NCBI GenBank assembly: GCA_002347685.1
Contig: DDWS01000048.1
Coordinates: 1-64,000, forward strand
Reading direction: 5' to 3'
Source of the DNA: Syntrophaceae bacterium UBA2280
Lineage (GTDB): Bacteria; Desulfobacterota; Syntrophia; Syntrophales; Smithellaceae
DNA: 64,000 nucleotides
Position 1 is the stretch's first letter. Every line of letters begins with the position of its first letter. Shown here in pieces: positions 36,053-42,838 of this stretch. The notes below the pieces were generated by a model, which did not search any database, was not told the origin of the DNA, and saw only the letters and a list, made by a program, of their open reading frames with translations. The translations under genes and the position numbers were made by a program.

Positions 36053-36663
36053 GGGGTCAGCAGTCGTCCGGCCCGGCTCATGGTTTGCGCAATGTCGTAC
36101 ATGTTGGATACGATGCCAACCGCCAGCTGGTCCTTGATTTCGAAGTAGTTCAGGCAGGTACCGCAGACGAGCAATTCCACACCCGCCGCAGCCATCTCCT
36201 TTAAATCGTCAAGCACCTCGGAGCCTTGCACGGTCAGTTTCACCCCGGTATTATAGAATATCAGAACATCCGGTTTGGCCTTCTCCAGACAGATCGTATG
36301 TAAAAAGGCGCGCATCAGGACGTCTCCCAGCTCATCATTACCGCGCCCCATTTTATCTTCGGCGCAGACAATGACGAAAGGCCCGGCGGTTGATGGCGCG
36401 GCATTGCACGAAACGGCGATGTTCTCCGAAGGCACGGGCGCACCCGCCTGGCGCGTCAGCAGAATTTCAAAAAGCCCACCGTTCTGGGCTTCGACTTTCA
36501 CATCGCAGCCCAGCTTGTTACCCAGTCGTTTGACATTTTCCAGCGCCGTGTCGTTATCGACAATGACTTTGACCTGCTCGTTGGCTTCAATGGCCTGCTT
36601 GGCCAAAACCACCGGCTGCGGGCAGGCAAGCCCCGTGGCGTTGACAATTTTTATTTCACCCAT
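36049..36663 (-). CDS. yedF: Selenium-metabolism-associated sulfurtransferase-like protein YedF
   Basis: A 204-residue protein. The N-terminal TusA/SirA domain (residues 1-75) has the sulfur-carrying motif LACPQP with Cys14. A linker leads to a DsrE-like C-terminal domain with CGTCLNYFEIKDQLAVG and GIVSNMYDIAQTM. YedF is linked to selenium-using genomes, though its role is not settled. I take the ATG at 36663 (GAGG eight nt upstream) rather than the GTG two codons earlier. A 32-bp perfect palindrome lies just upstream, between this gene and the reductase gene. Confidence 0.88.
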   Translation of the reverse strand: MGEIKIVNATGLACPQPVVLAKQAIEANEQVKVIVDNDTALENVKRLGNKLGCDVKVEAQNGGLFEILLTRQAGAPVPSENIAVSCNAAPSTAGPFVIVCAEDKMGRGNDELGDVLMRAFLHTICLEKAKPDVLIFYNTGVKLTVQGSEVLDDLKEMAAAGVELLVCGTCLNYFEIKDQLAVGIVSNMYDIAQTMSRAGRLLTP

Positions 36664-36681
36664 TATCACGTCCTCAAATCC

Positions 36682-36713
36682 TGTAGGGAACCGCTCGCGA
36701 GCGGTTCCCTACA
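36682..36713. repeat. Perfect 32-bp palindrome between reductase and yedF genes
   Basis: Arms of 16 bases (36682-36697 and 36698-36713) are fully complementary: TGTAGGGAACCGCTCG and its complement. It sits inside an operon and lacks a following U-run on the minus strand, so it is more like a REP-type repeat or RNA-stability hairpin than a terminator. Confidence 0.7.
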
Positions 36714-36720
36714 ATTATTT

Positions 36721-37881
36721 TTATTGCGCCATTTCCAGCATGGCTTCCACGCGGGTGCGCAGCTGCCCCACATCGCTTTGCGAATAATCCGTTTCGATTT
36801 TTAAAAACGGCAATCCGTATTTCGCGGCGATGCGTTCTTTAATTTTCTGTGATTCGATATTGTACGAATGGCACGCATGCAGCACGACATCCACCACCGC
36901 ATCCGGCTTGAACTTTTCAATAATTCGGTCGAGCTCCGTCAGGCGATTGGTGTTGGGCGTCATGCAGGAGCAGGGTACGTCCAGATACCGGCGGGATACC
37001 GCGCGATACGGGTCTTTTGCATTTTCCTCAAAATGTCCCGCATAGGCTTTCATTCCCGTGCAGGCGTCCAGATACACGATAACGCCGCCCGCCTCTTCAA
37101 TGATTTTGAAAACCTTCGTCGCATCGCCGCCCACCGGACAGCCGGTAACCAAAACACGGGGAGAATCCGTCGTGCCATGACAGATGCCATCGGCCACGCG
37201 CTTCTGGAGTTTGATAATAGACGCCTCCAGAAGCGGCAGCATATCTTCAGTGGAGGCCACCTGGCCCAGATAGGTCAGATCATAGATCTCCTGCCAGGTG
37301 ATGGGTGAAGGCGTAAGCGCCGCAAAATCGAAGATCTCATTGAGAAGCTTATTTTTCAGATTTGTATTTTTTATTTCTTTTTCAACGTCCGCATCCGAGA
37401 CTTTGCACTCGAAGGTCTGCTCCAGAAATCCGGCAAGCTTCCGGATCATCACCGTCCAGTTGTCCTGGGCTTCCTTCTGATCCGGAAGCTGGGGCAAATC
37501 CATCACGTGGGTGGGTTTGACGTCCGCGATCAGCTCAAACATTTTTTTCTTGCCGTCACAGGTCGTCTCGGCAATCACCGCCTCAGACAGAGAATAAAAA
37601 GGACAAGTGTCCGTCCGGATAAATCCGTAACTCGATTTGATGAGCGGACAGAGGTTTGCCGGCAGCACTTCCTCACCGGCGGCGATGGTCTTGTCGGCAA
37701 AGGCGCACAGCACCGCTGGCACCATTCCTGCCGCGCGGATGACTTCCATCGGTGCGTATCCGCAATAAATCCCGACTACGTTTTTACCTTTTTCCCGTTT
37801 GGACTGAATATAGCTTAAACACCTTTTTGCCGGCTCACCGGCAAATCCGTCATTTACCAGAGGTTCAACACCTTCTTTCAT
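36721..37881 (-). CDS. Double-cubane-cluster reductase (2-hydroxyacyl-CoA dehydratase family, DCCP-like)
   Basis: A 386-residue protein of the HgdB/BcrB superfamily, closest by eye to the double-cubane cluster protein type. I start at ATG 37881 (AGGGAGG just upstream). Conserved parts: GKNVVGIYCGYAPMEVIRAAG (N-terminal), CPLIKSSYGF, ETTCDGKKKMFELI, VTGCPVGGDATKVF and the C-terminal VVLHACHSYNIES. The Cys residues in these would bind the [Fe8S9] double cubane. Such proteins reduce small molecules such as acetylene in an ATP-driven reaction with a separate reductase, which I do not see in the window. The preceding genes are a full ABC importer. Confidence 0.82.
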   Translation of the reverse strand: MKEGVEPLVNDGFAGEPAKRCLSYIQSKREKGKNVVGIYCGYAPMEVIRAAGMVPAVLCAFADKTIAAGEEVLPANLCPLIKSSYGFIRTDTCPFYSLSEAVIAETTCDGKKKMFELIADVKPTHVMDLPQLPDQKEAQDNWTVMIRKLAGFLEQTFECKVSDADVEKEIKNTNLKNKLLNEIFDFAALTPSPITWQEIYDLTYLGQVASTEDMLPLLEASIIKLQKRVADGICHGTTDSPRVLVTGCPVGGDATKVFKIIEEAGGVIVYLDACTGMKAYAGHFEENAKDPYRAVSRRYLDVPCSCMTPNTNRLTELDRIIEKFKPDAVVDVVLHACHSYNIESQKIKERIAAKYGLPFLKIETDYSQSDVGQLRTRVEAMLEMAQ

Positions 37882-37904
37882 AGGTTCCTCCCTATTTCTT
37901 GTTT

Positions 37905-38930
37905 TCATTTTTTGTATTTTTCGTGCGCCTTTTTCAGGAAAGTCTCATCCACAACCAGCACCATGGCAACTGGCGCTGTGATGAATTCCACGTCCAGACC
38001 GAATTTTTCGGCGGCTTTATGACCGTCTTTTGTAAAATATCCGTCCGGAGAAAGTGCCTTGAGTGTAAAGGCGATGGTTTCATCAAAGACTTTGAGATCT
38101 GCGCTGGAAAACGTGGGTCTGGCTTTTGCCGCCACTTCGGCGGGGCTGTGGCTTTTCTGCCAGTACATGGCGCGCACCACGGCATTGGTGAAGCGCTGGA
38201 TCATATCCGGATCATTCTTGACCAGTGCGTCGTTGACCTGCACGACAAACAACGGATATTCATCATACCCGATGACCGCTTTGTGCTGGGCCGGTTCAAC
38301 CATGTCCACCAGCGGCTTGTAGCCGCGACGAAGAAGCTCAATTTTCATGTTGTCAATGCCGAGCACGCCGTCAATATCGCCTTTTTCCAGCGCGGCGATT
38401 TCGGAGCCGCGCGGAATGTTCACAAACATGACGTCTTTATTGGGATCGAGGCCGCCGTATTTGACCACGGCGCGGGCAAACGACCGGTAGGACGACCCCT
38501 CCAGTCCGCCGTCAATTTTCTTGCCCTTCAGGTCTGCGATGCTATTAATTTTCTTTGAACCGAAATACGACCAGGGATGAAGCCTCGTGGTCGTCATAAT
38601 CATCTTCGTGCTTTTTCCCTGCTGATAGGTCTTGAGCACCTGCTCGTAGCCGGTCAGGCCGAAATGCGCATCGCCCTTGATGACTGCCGCATGAACATTG
38701 TGTCCGCCCATGACGGTCACAAATCCGACGTCCAGGCCCTCTTCCTTGAAATATCCCAACTGATCGGCCAGATAGATCGGCAGCCACGGCACCAGATAAT
38801 TCGGCTGGACGATGACGACTTTCTTGACGGTCATTTTCGACCCTACAGCCGATTTGCTGTCACACCAGGCGGGCGTCGCCGCCAAAGCCAGGCAAAGCAC
38901 GCCCAAAACCAAACAACACAATTTTTTCAT
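37905..38930 (-). CDS. ABC transporter periplasmic binding protein (SsuA/NMT1-type)
   Basis: A 341-residue type II binding protein with a signal peptide (MKKLCCLVLGVLCLALA, cleavage after a WC-DS region near residue 23). The mature part contains VPWLPIYLADQLGYFKEEGLDV and DAHFGLTGYEQVLK-like motifs typical of nitrate/sulfonate/taurine/thiamine-precursor importers. It is read after the permease gene (45-nt gap) and before the double-cubane reductase gene (23-nt gap). The ligand is unknown and is likely to be the substrate or precursor for the reductase. Confidence 0.88.
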   Translation of the reverse strand: MKKLCCLVLGVLCLALAATPAWCDSKSAVGSKMTVKKVVIVQPNYLVPWLPIYLADQLGYFKEEGLDVGFVTVMGGHNVHAAVIKGDAHFGLTGYEQVLKTYQQGKSTKMIMTTTRLHPWSYFGSKKINSIADLKGKKIDGGLEGSSYRSFARAVVKYGGLDPNKDVMFVNIPRGSEIAALEKGDIDGVLGIDNMKIELLRRGYKPLVDMVEPAQHKAVIGYDEYPLFVVQVNDALVKNDPDMIQRFTNAVVRAMYWQKSHSPAEVAAKARPTFSSADLKVFDETIAFTLKALSPDGYFTKDGHKAAEKFGLDVEFITAPVAMVLVVDETFLKKAHEKYKK

Positions 38931-38975
38931 ACAAATCTCCTTTTAGAGTGAAATTATCCGCACGAGGCGGTTGAT

Positions 38976-39740
38976 CTAACCTTCCGAGGGGCGCCAGCGA
39001 AGAATCCGGTGCTCCGCGTATTTGACGCCTTCATTCATCAGCATCATTAAAATGGTCATCACCAGAATCGTGGAGAAAACTCGTGTGGTGTTGAACATAT
39101 TGCCCGCATATTGCACCAGATGCCCCAGTCCGGCCATGGACCCGATGTACTCACCGACAATGGCGCCCAAGAGCGCCACACCCAGCCCCGCGCGCAGGCC
39201 GGTAAAAAGCCACGGCAGGCTCGACGGCAACACGATTTTGAAAAGAATTTGGGCGCGGCTGGCGCCCATGAGTTTTGCCGCGTTGATCAACCGGGGCTCG
39301 ACGTTTTTGAAACCGCCGTAGGCGTTAAAATACATGATGAAGAATACCCAGACGAAGGCCAGAAAGATTTTTGAGTTGATGCCCAGACCAAACCACAAAA
39401 TAAACAGCGGCCCCAGGGCAAGCTTGGGAATGCCATAAATGGCGACAATGAGCGGGTCCATGATCTTTTCAACCATTTTAAAGCGCGCCATGACAAACGC
39501 CATGATCACGCCGCCTGCGCACCCCAGAAAAAGTCCGATCAGCATCGCTTTCATTGTGATCGAGATGTGGGGCCAGATTTCACACGAGGCAAAAAGATTT
39601 TTAAAATCGATCAGGATGGAAGAGGGCCTGCTGACATAAAATGGATCCGCCCATCCCCAATGGGCCAGCGCCTCCCAGATCAAAAGCAGCGTCGAAACAA
39701 AAAGAATCCTCAGAATATTGGTCTTGAGCCGATCGGACAT
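38976..39740 (-). CDS. ABC transporter inner-membrane permease (SsuC/TauC-type)
   Basis: A 254-residue permease with about six membrane helices. The binding-protein-dependent loop motif is found in PSSLPWLFTGLRAGLGVALLG, near residue 170-190, and GEYIGSMAGLGHLV follows. I prefer ATG 39740 (MSDRLKTN); a GTG four codons upstream is possible. The gene overlaps the end of the ATPase gene closely (stop at 39742), indicating coupling. Confidence 0.88.
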   Translation of the reverse strand: MSDRLKTNILRILFVSTLLLIWEALAHWGWADPFYVSRPSSILIDFKNLFASCEIWPHISITMKAMLIGLFLGCAGGVIMAFVMARFKMVEKIMDPLIVAIYGIPKLALGPLFILWFGLGINSKIFLAFVWVFFIMYFNAYGGFKNVEPRLINAAKLMGASRAQILFKIVLPSSLPWLFTGLRAGLGVALLGAIVGEYIGSMAGLGHLVQYAGNMFNTTRVFSTILVMTILMMLMNEGVKYAEHRILRWRPSEG

Positions 39741-39741
39741 T

Positions 39742-40593
39742 TTATTCCACACAATGCACCCCCGAGCGAGACCGCTCCACTTCCACTTTCAGATCACGCC
39801 AGATCAGCCGATGCAGATCGATAAAGGTCGTATCGTATCGAATTTCCAGAGGAGACCGGGGCCGGGGAAGCAGTATGTTGTATTGCGCCTTGATGGTGGA
39901 GGGCCTGGCCGACATCAGCACAAGCCGGTCGGCAAGTGTAATGGCCTCGGTCAGATCATGGGTGACAAAAATAATCGCCTTTCGCGTCTTTTTCCAAATC
40001 TGGAGAATGTATTCCTGCATGAGTTCGCGTGTAAACACATCCAGCGCCGCAAAGGGCTCGTCCATGATGATCACTTCCGGATCGATGGCCAGCACCCGAA
40101 TAATATCCACGCGCTTTTTCATGCCGCCGGAAAGTTCGTGCGGATAGTTATTTTCAAAACCGGAAAGGCCCGACTCCGCAATCAGGTGCATGGCAATGGC
40201 TCTGGCCTCTTTCTTTTTGACGTTGCGGAATTCAAGGCCGAACGTGACATTATCCAGAACGGTTCGCCATGGGAGCAAGGAGTCCATCTGAGAGACATAA
40301 CCGATTTTTTTTGAAATCCCCCGGAGTGCTTCACCGTCTAAGAGCACCGATCCCTCCGTTGGCATAAGCAGGCCGGACATAATGTTCAACAGAGTGCTTT
40401 TACCGCAGCCGCTCGGGCCGACGACGGACAAAAACTCGTGCGAGGCGACATCAAAAGATACGTTGTTTAAAACTCTAATGTCCGCCTGAGCGCCGTTGGA
40501 GAAGGTATGGCTCACGGCGCGGACGATGAAGCGCAATTCTTGTTCATCCGAAGCGGATGCAAGGATAGCGTCCTTTAAAACTTCCTGGCCCAT
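39742..40593 (-). CDS. ABC transporter ATPase (SsuB/TauB-type)
   Basis: A 283-residue cytoplasmic ATPase. Walker A is GPSGCGKST, the Q-loop is in VSQMDSLLPWRT, the ABC signature is LSGGMKKRVDI and Walker B is VIIMDEPFAALD, with H-loop FVTHDLTEAI. Family features match the nitrate/sulfonate type. It is the first gene of the operon. Upstream (40646-40776) are a terminator-like hairpin and a 20-bp inverted repeat, so transcription probably initiates downstream of or through those. Confidence 0.92.
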   Translation of the reverse strand: MGQEVLKDAILASASDEQELRFIVRAVSHTFSNGAQADIRVLNNVSFDVASHEFLSVVGPSGCGKSTLLNIMSGLLMPTEGSVLLDGEALRGISKKIGYVSQMDSLLPWRTVLDNVTFGLEFRNVKKKEARAIAMHLIAESGLSGFENNYPHELSGGMKKRVDIIRVLAIDPEVIIMDEPFAALDVFTRELMQEYILQIWKKTRKAIIFVTHDLTEAITLADRLVLMSARPSTIKAQYNILLPRPRSPLEIRYDTTFIDLHRLIWRDLKVEVERSRSGVHCVE

Positions 40594-40645
40594 GAACAGG
40601 TCTCCTGATTAGAATGGTAGAATCGGGGGAATAACCGAAAAAAGA

Positions 40646-40698
40646 ATACTAAAGAAAACCCCGACATCCTGCTTTGTGCGGGTGAACCGCACGTCGGG
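40646..40698 (-). terminator. Intrinsic terminator or attenuator ahead of the ABC/reductase operon
   Basis: Outer arms CCCGAC and GTCGGG (40693-40698 and 40660-40665 as read on the plus strand) enclose a second stem GTGCGG/CCGCAC (40676-40681, 40687-40692). On the minus strand the hairpin is followed by a U-rich tract (TTTTCTTTAGT, from 40658 down). It lies 52 nt upstream of the ATPase start and 340 nt downstream of the MvhD-like gene, so it could end that transcript or attenuate the next. Confidence 0.6.
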
Positions 40699-40725
40699 CT
40701 TTATATATGACGAATACCTATAGAT

Positions 40726-40776
40726 CAAATTCATTATAGTTATATATCCAGCCGTCATATAACTATAATGAATTTG
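40726..40776. promoter_or_regulatory. Perfect 20-bp inverted repeat upstream of the ABC/reductase operon
   Basis: The arm at 40726-40745 (CAAATTCATTATAGTTATAT) and its exact complement at 40757-40776 flank an 11-nt spacer. Perfect pairing of 20 AT-rich bases is rare by chance. It may be an operator for a dimeric regulator, or an RNA hairpin acting with the terminator 28 nt downstream. Confidence 0.7.
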
Positions 40777-41036
40777 TCTGGCGTATCGGTGCGTCATGAT
40801 ATGGAAGCCCCACAATCATGGTGATATTAAAGAAGGCCGGTATGGATCAGGCCATTAGAAATATGGTCCGGAATGAGACCTGTGCATTCATAAATGATGC
40901 GGCAAGTCTTCTCAATGAAGATCAGTTGGCGGTCCTCAGTACGCAGAAGCCTGATCGTTTCCGGCAACCGTGCTTGACTTGACGCGATAAAAAAACCACG
41001 GTCGCGGCATATCGCCACACTTGTCGTTGACCTTCC

Positions 41037-41477
41037 TTACGAAAGTTTTTTGACCATCTTTTCCGCAGGTCCCAGAGCTTTGACTTTGGCTGTAGCGCCT
41101 TTGATGACTTGCGCAAAACGGTCGCCTTCGGAGGCGGATACCCAGGTAAAGAGCGTTCTGTCGCCTTCCACGCCAATGTAATTTAAGAAACTTTTTAAGG
41201 CCGCAAATTTTCGGCGGGCTACTAGGTTACCGGATATGTAATGGCATTCACCCGGATGACAACCCGAAACCAAAACACCGTCTGCGCCTTCCTGAAGCGC
41301 CTTGACGATATAAAATGGATTGATTCTGCCCGTGCAGGGCACGCGGATGATTCGAACATTGGGCGGATACTGAATCCGGCTGATACCGGCCAGATCGGCT
41401 CCCGCGTACGTACACCAGTTACAGACAATAGCGGCGATTTTCGGTTCCCATTCTTTGTTCGCTAAATTTTCAGACAT
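41037..41477 (-). CDS. MvhD-like hydrogenase/heterodisulfide-reductase-associated iron-sulfur subunit
   Basis: A 146-residue protein of the MvhD/FrhD family that transfers electrons between hydrogenase or formate dehydrogenase and HdrA. I start at ATG 41477 (AAAGGAG close upstream). Conserved Cys are in VCNWCTYAGADLAG, RVPCTGRI and VSGCHPGECHYISGN, which bind a [2Fe-2S] cluster. No HdrABC or hydrogenase lies in the window, so this is an orphan copy. It overlaps the end of the HExxH protein gene by 16 nt. Confidence 0.82.
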   Translation of the reverse strand: MSENLANKEWEPKIAAIVCNWCTYAGADLAGISRIQYPPNVRIIRVPCTGRINPFYIVKALQEGADGVLVSGCHPGECHYISGNLVARRKFAALKSFLNYIGVEGDRTLFTWVSASEGDRFAQVIKGATAKVKALGPAEKMVKKLS

Positions 41478-42025
41478 GTATTCTCCTTTTTGCAATGTAT
41501 TTTCAGCAAACGGTTATTCAAGCGGGGCGGCCCGCAGACTTTGCGGAACCGGTCAATATCAAAGCCCCATGCTCTTGCCAGGTTGTCGGCATGCTGTTCA
41601 TTTTCCAAATTGTTATCCCAGAACTTGAAGTGACGGAGATGATCATGGGCCAGTTCGTGGGCAATGAGAGCCATCGCGATGTCTTCATCAAGTTCATTTA
41701 ACTGCTTTGCGTCGATTCTGATGCAGTGATCTCTAGTGACCTCTGCTGTGCCGCCGGAAATGGTGCTGCCCTCCATCACCGATCCAAAGAATAAATCACG
41801 GTGAAAACCGGACTGAACAATTTTTCCAACGGTCTTGACGAGCAGTGCCCTTATGTCATCCGATGCAATGTCAATGCTCTGAAAGAATTCTTCCACTTCC
41901 GTAATCCGGCGAAAAAGGGCACCAGGAAACATTTCCTGTGCCGGTAATTTCTCACACAATTCGACAGGGTTCACGACGCTTTGTTTTTCCATCATAAAAT
42001 GAATAAAAGAGGTGAAACCAATCAA
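41462..42025 (-). CDS. Small HExxH metallopeptidase-like protein of unknown family
   Basis: I do not recognise this 187-residue protein as a named family. It has a zinc-protease motif, HELAHDHLRHF (IAHELAHDHL), and 20 residues on a second possible ligand group, ENEQHADNLARAWGFD, as in M48 or ImmA-type gluzincins. No signal peptide or membrane helix. The start is uncertain: TTG 42025 lies five nt after the IscA-like stop, and ATG 41995 or 41992 are alternatives, none with a good ribosome-binding site. Tight overlap with its neighbours suggests that it processes or matures an iron-sulfur protein, but that is inference. Confidence 0.6.
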   Translation of the reverse strand: MIGFTSFIHFMMEKQSVVNPVELCEKLPAQEMFPGALFRRITEVEEFFQSIDIASDDIRALLVKTVGKIVQSGFHRDLFFGSVMEGSTISGGTAEVTRDHCIRIDAKQLNELDEDIAMALIAHELAHDHLRHFKFWDNNLENEQHADNLARAWGFDIDRFRKVCGPPRLNNRLLKIHCKKENTCLKI

Positions 42026-42029
42026 CTCA

Positions 42030-42347
42030 TCAGCAACTGCAAGAACCGCAACAGCCGCCCTGGGACTGGGGCAAACTGGAAGTCAATTTGAAACCCGCGC
42101 CTTCGGGTGTCGAAATGAAATCGATATGGATCGGTTTGACCTGTTTCAAAAGTTCTTTTTCAATGACAAACGTCGTGCCGCCAGCCTGTATCACCTCATC
42201 TGCTTCGTTTTGTGTTTCATCTAAAGCCATTCCCAGAGAGGGGCCGGAACATCCCATATTCATAAACACGCGGATGGACGCACCTGCCTGCTTATCCTTC
42301 ATAAAATCCGTGATGACTTCCGAGGCCTTGTCTGTAACTGTCAACAT
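42030..42347 (-). CDS. IscA/HesB-family iron-sulfur carrier-like protein
   Basis: A 105-residue A-type scaffold relative (MLTVTDKASEVITDFMKDK, then NMGCSGPSLGMALDE). The normal C-x-C motif near the end is replaced by a Cys cluster, GGCCGSCSC, at the extreme C-terminus. It would deliver or sense Fe-S clusters. It is directly upstream of the HExxH gene, so it heads an overlapping three-gene unit ending in the MvhD-like gene. Confidence 0.8.
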   Translation of the reverse strand: MLTVTDKASEVITDFMKDKQAGASIRVFMNMGCSGPSLGMALDETQNEADEVIQAGGTTFVIEKELLKQVKPIHIDFISTPEGAGFKLTSSLPQSQGGCCGSCSC

Positions 42348-42838
42348 GCCTGATCCTCCTTATCGGCGACTATGATATCCTATTTTTGAAAGGGCCACTT
42401 GTTCAATATGTAATTTTATGGAATATGTCAAATAACTAAAGAGAATAAAAAAGAGGGGGTTATTACCTGTGTTAATAGCAAGGTGTGAGTCGTCGAGTTG
42501 GCGGCCTTACTCGTTTAAATGAAAAGAAACGCTGCCGCTGTCAAAAGCTGAGTGGCGCAGCAAATCGAGAGCATCGAGAATGCTTTGCGTAACCACATCT
42601 GCCGCCATAATGGCATCCACAGCCGCCCCTTCCGACTGAATCACGGCAATGCCCAGCGCCGCTTCCCTTATCAATCAGCCTGTGGGAAAAACCAGGATGT
42701 AGGCGGTGCCCCGAATTCCGAAGACCAGATAGCGGTATTTAGCAAAGCTCATATTATGATGCATACGGGAGAATTTGTTTTTCAAGTTTTTATGAGAAGG
42801 CGCTGTGTTCACATCTCCGGAACACCCGGGAATTCGTT
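42348..42838. other. Gap with decayed coding remnants
   Basis: Contains the HAD remnant below (42507-42664) and, on the minus strand at 42675-42752, a short frame reading AKYRYLVFGIRGTAYIL that I cannot identify. No intact gene. Confidence 0.5.
42507..42664 (-). pseudogene. 3' remnant of a soluble P-type-ATPase-like HAD hydrolase
   Basis: About 52 codons ending at a stop at 42509-42507: ALGIAVIQSEGAAVDAIMAADVV and then TQSILDALDLLRHSAF. This fits the C-terminus of soluble HAD-type phosphatases related to P-type ATPases (COG4087 from memory). The upstream sequence has stops and no start, so only the 3' end survives. Confidence 0.55.

Larger units (their letters stand above)
40594..41036. other. 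Leader region upstream of the ABC/reductase operon
   Basis: Besides the terminator and inverted repeat listed next, this 443-bp gap has a 63-codon minus frame (40827-41018) with no ribosome-binding site that I do not call. Possible regulatory leader. Confidence 0.4.

Noticed and set aside
40827..41018. 63-codon minus-strand frame after the MvhD-like gene
   Set aside because: No ribosome-binding site; no match I know; in a regulatory leader.
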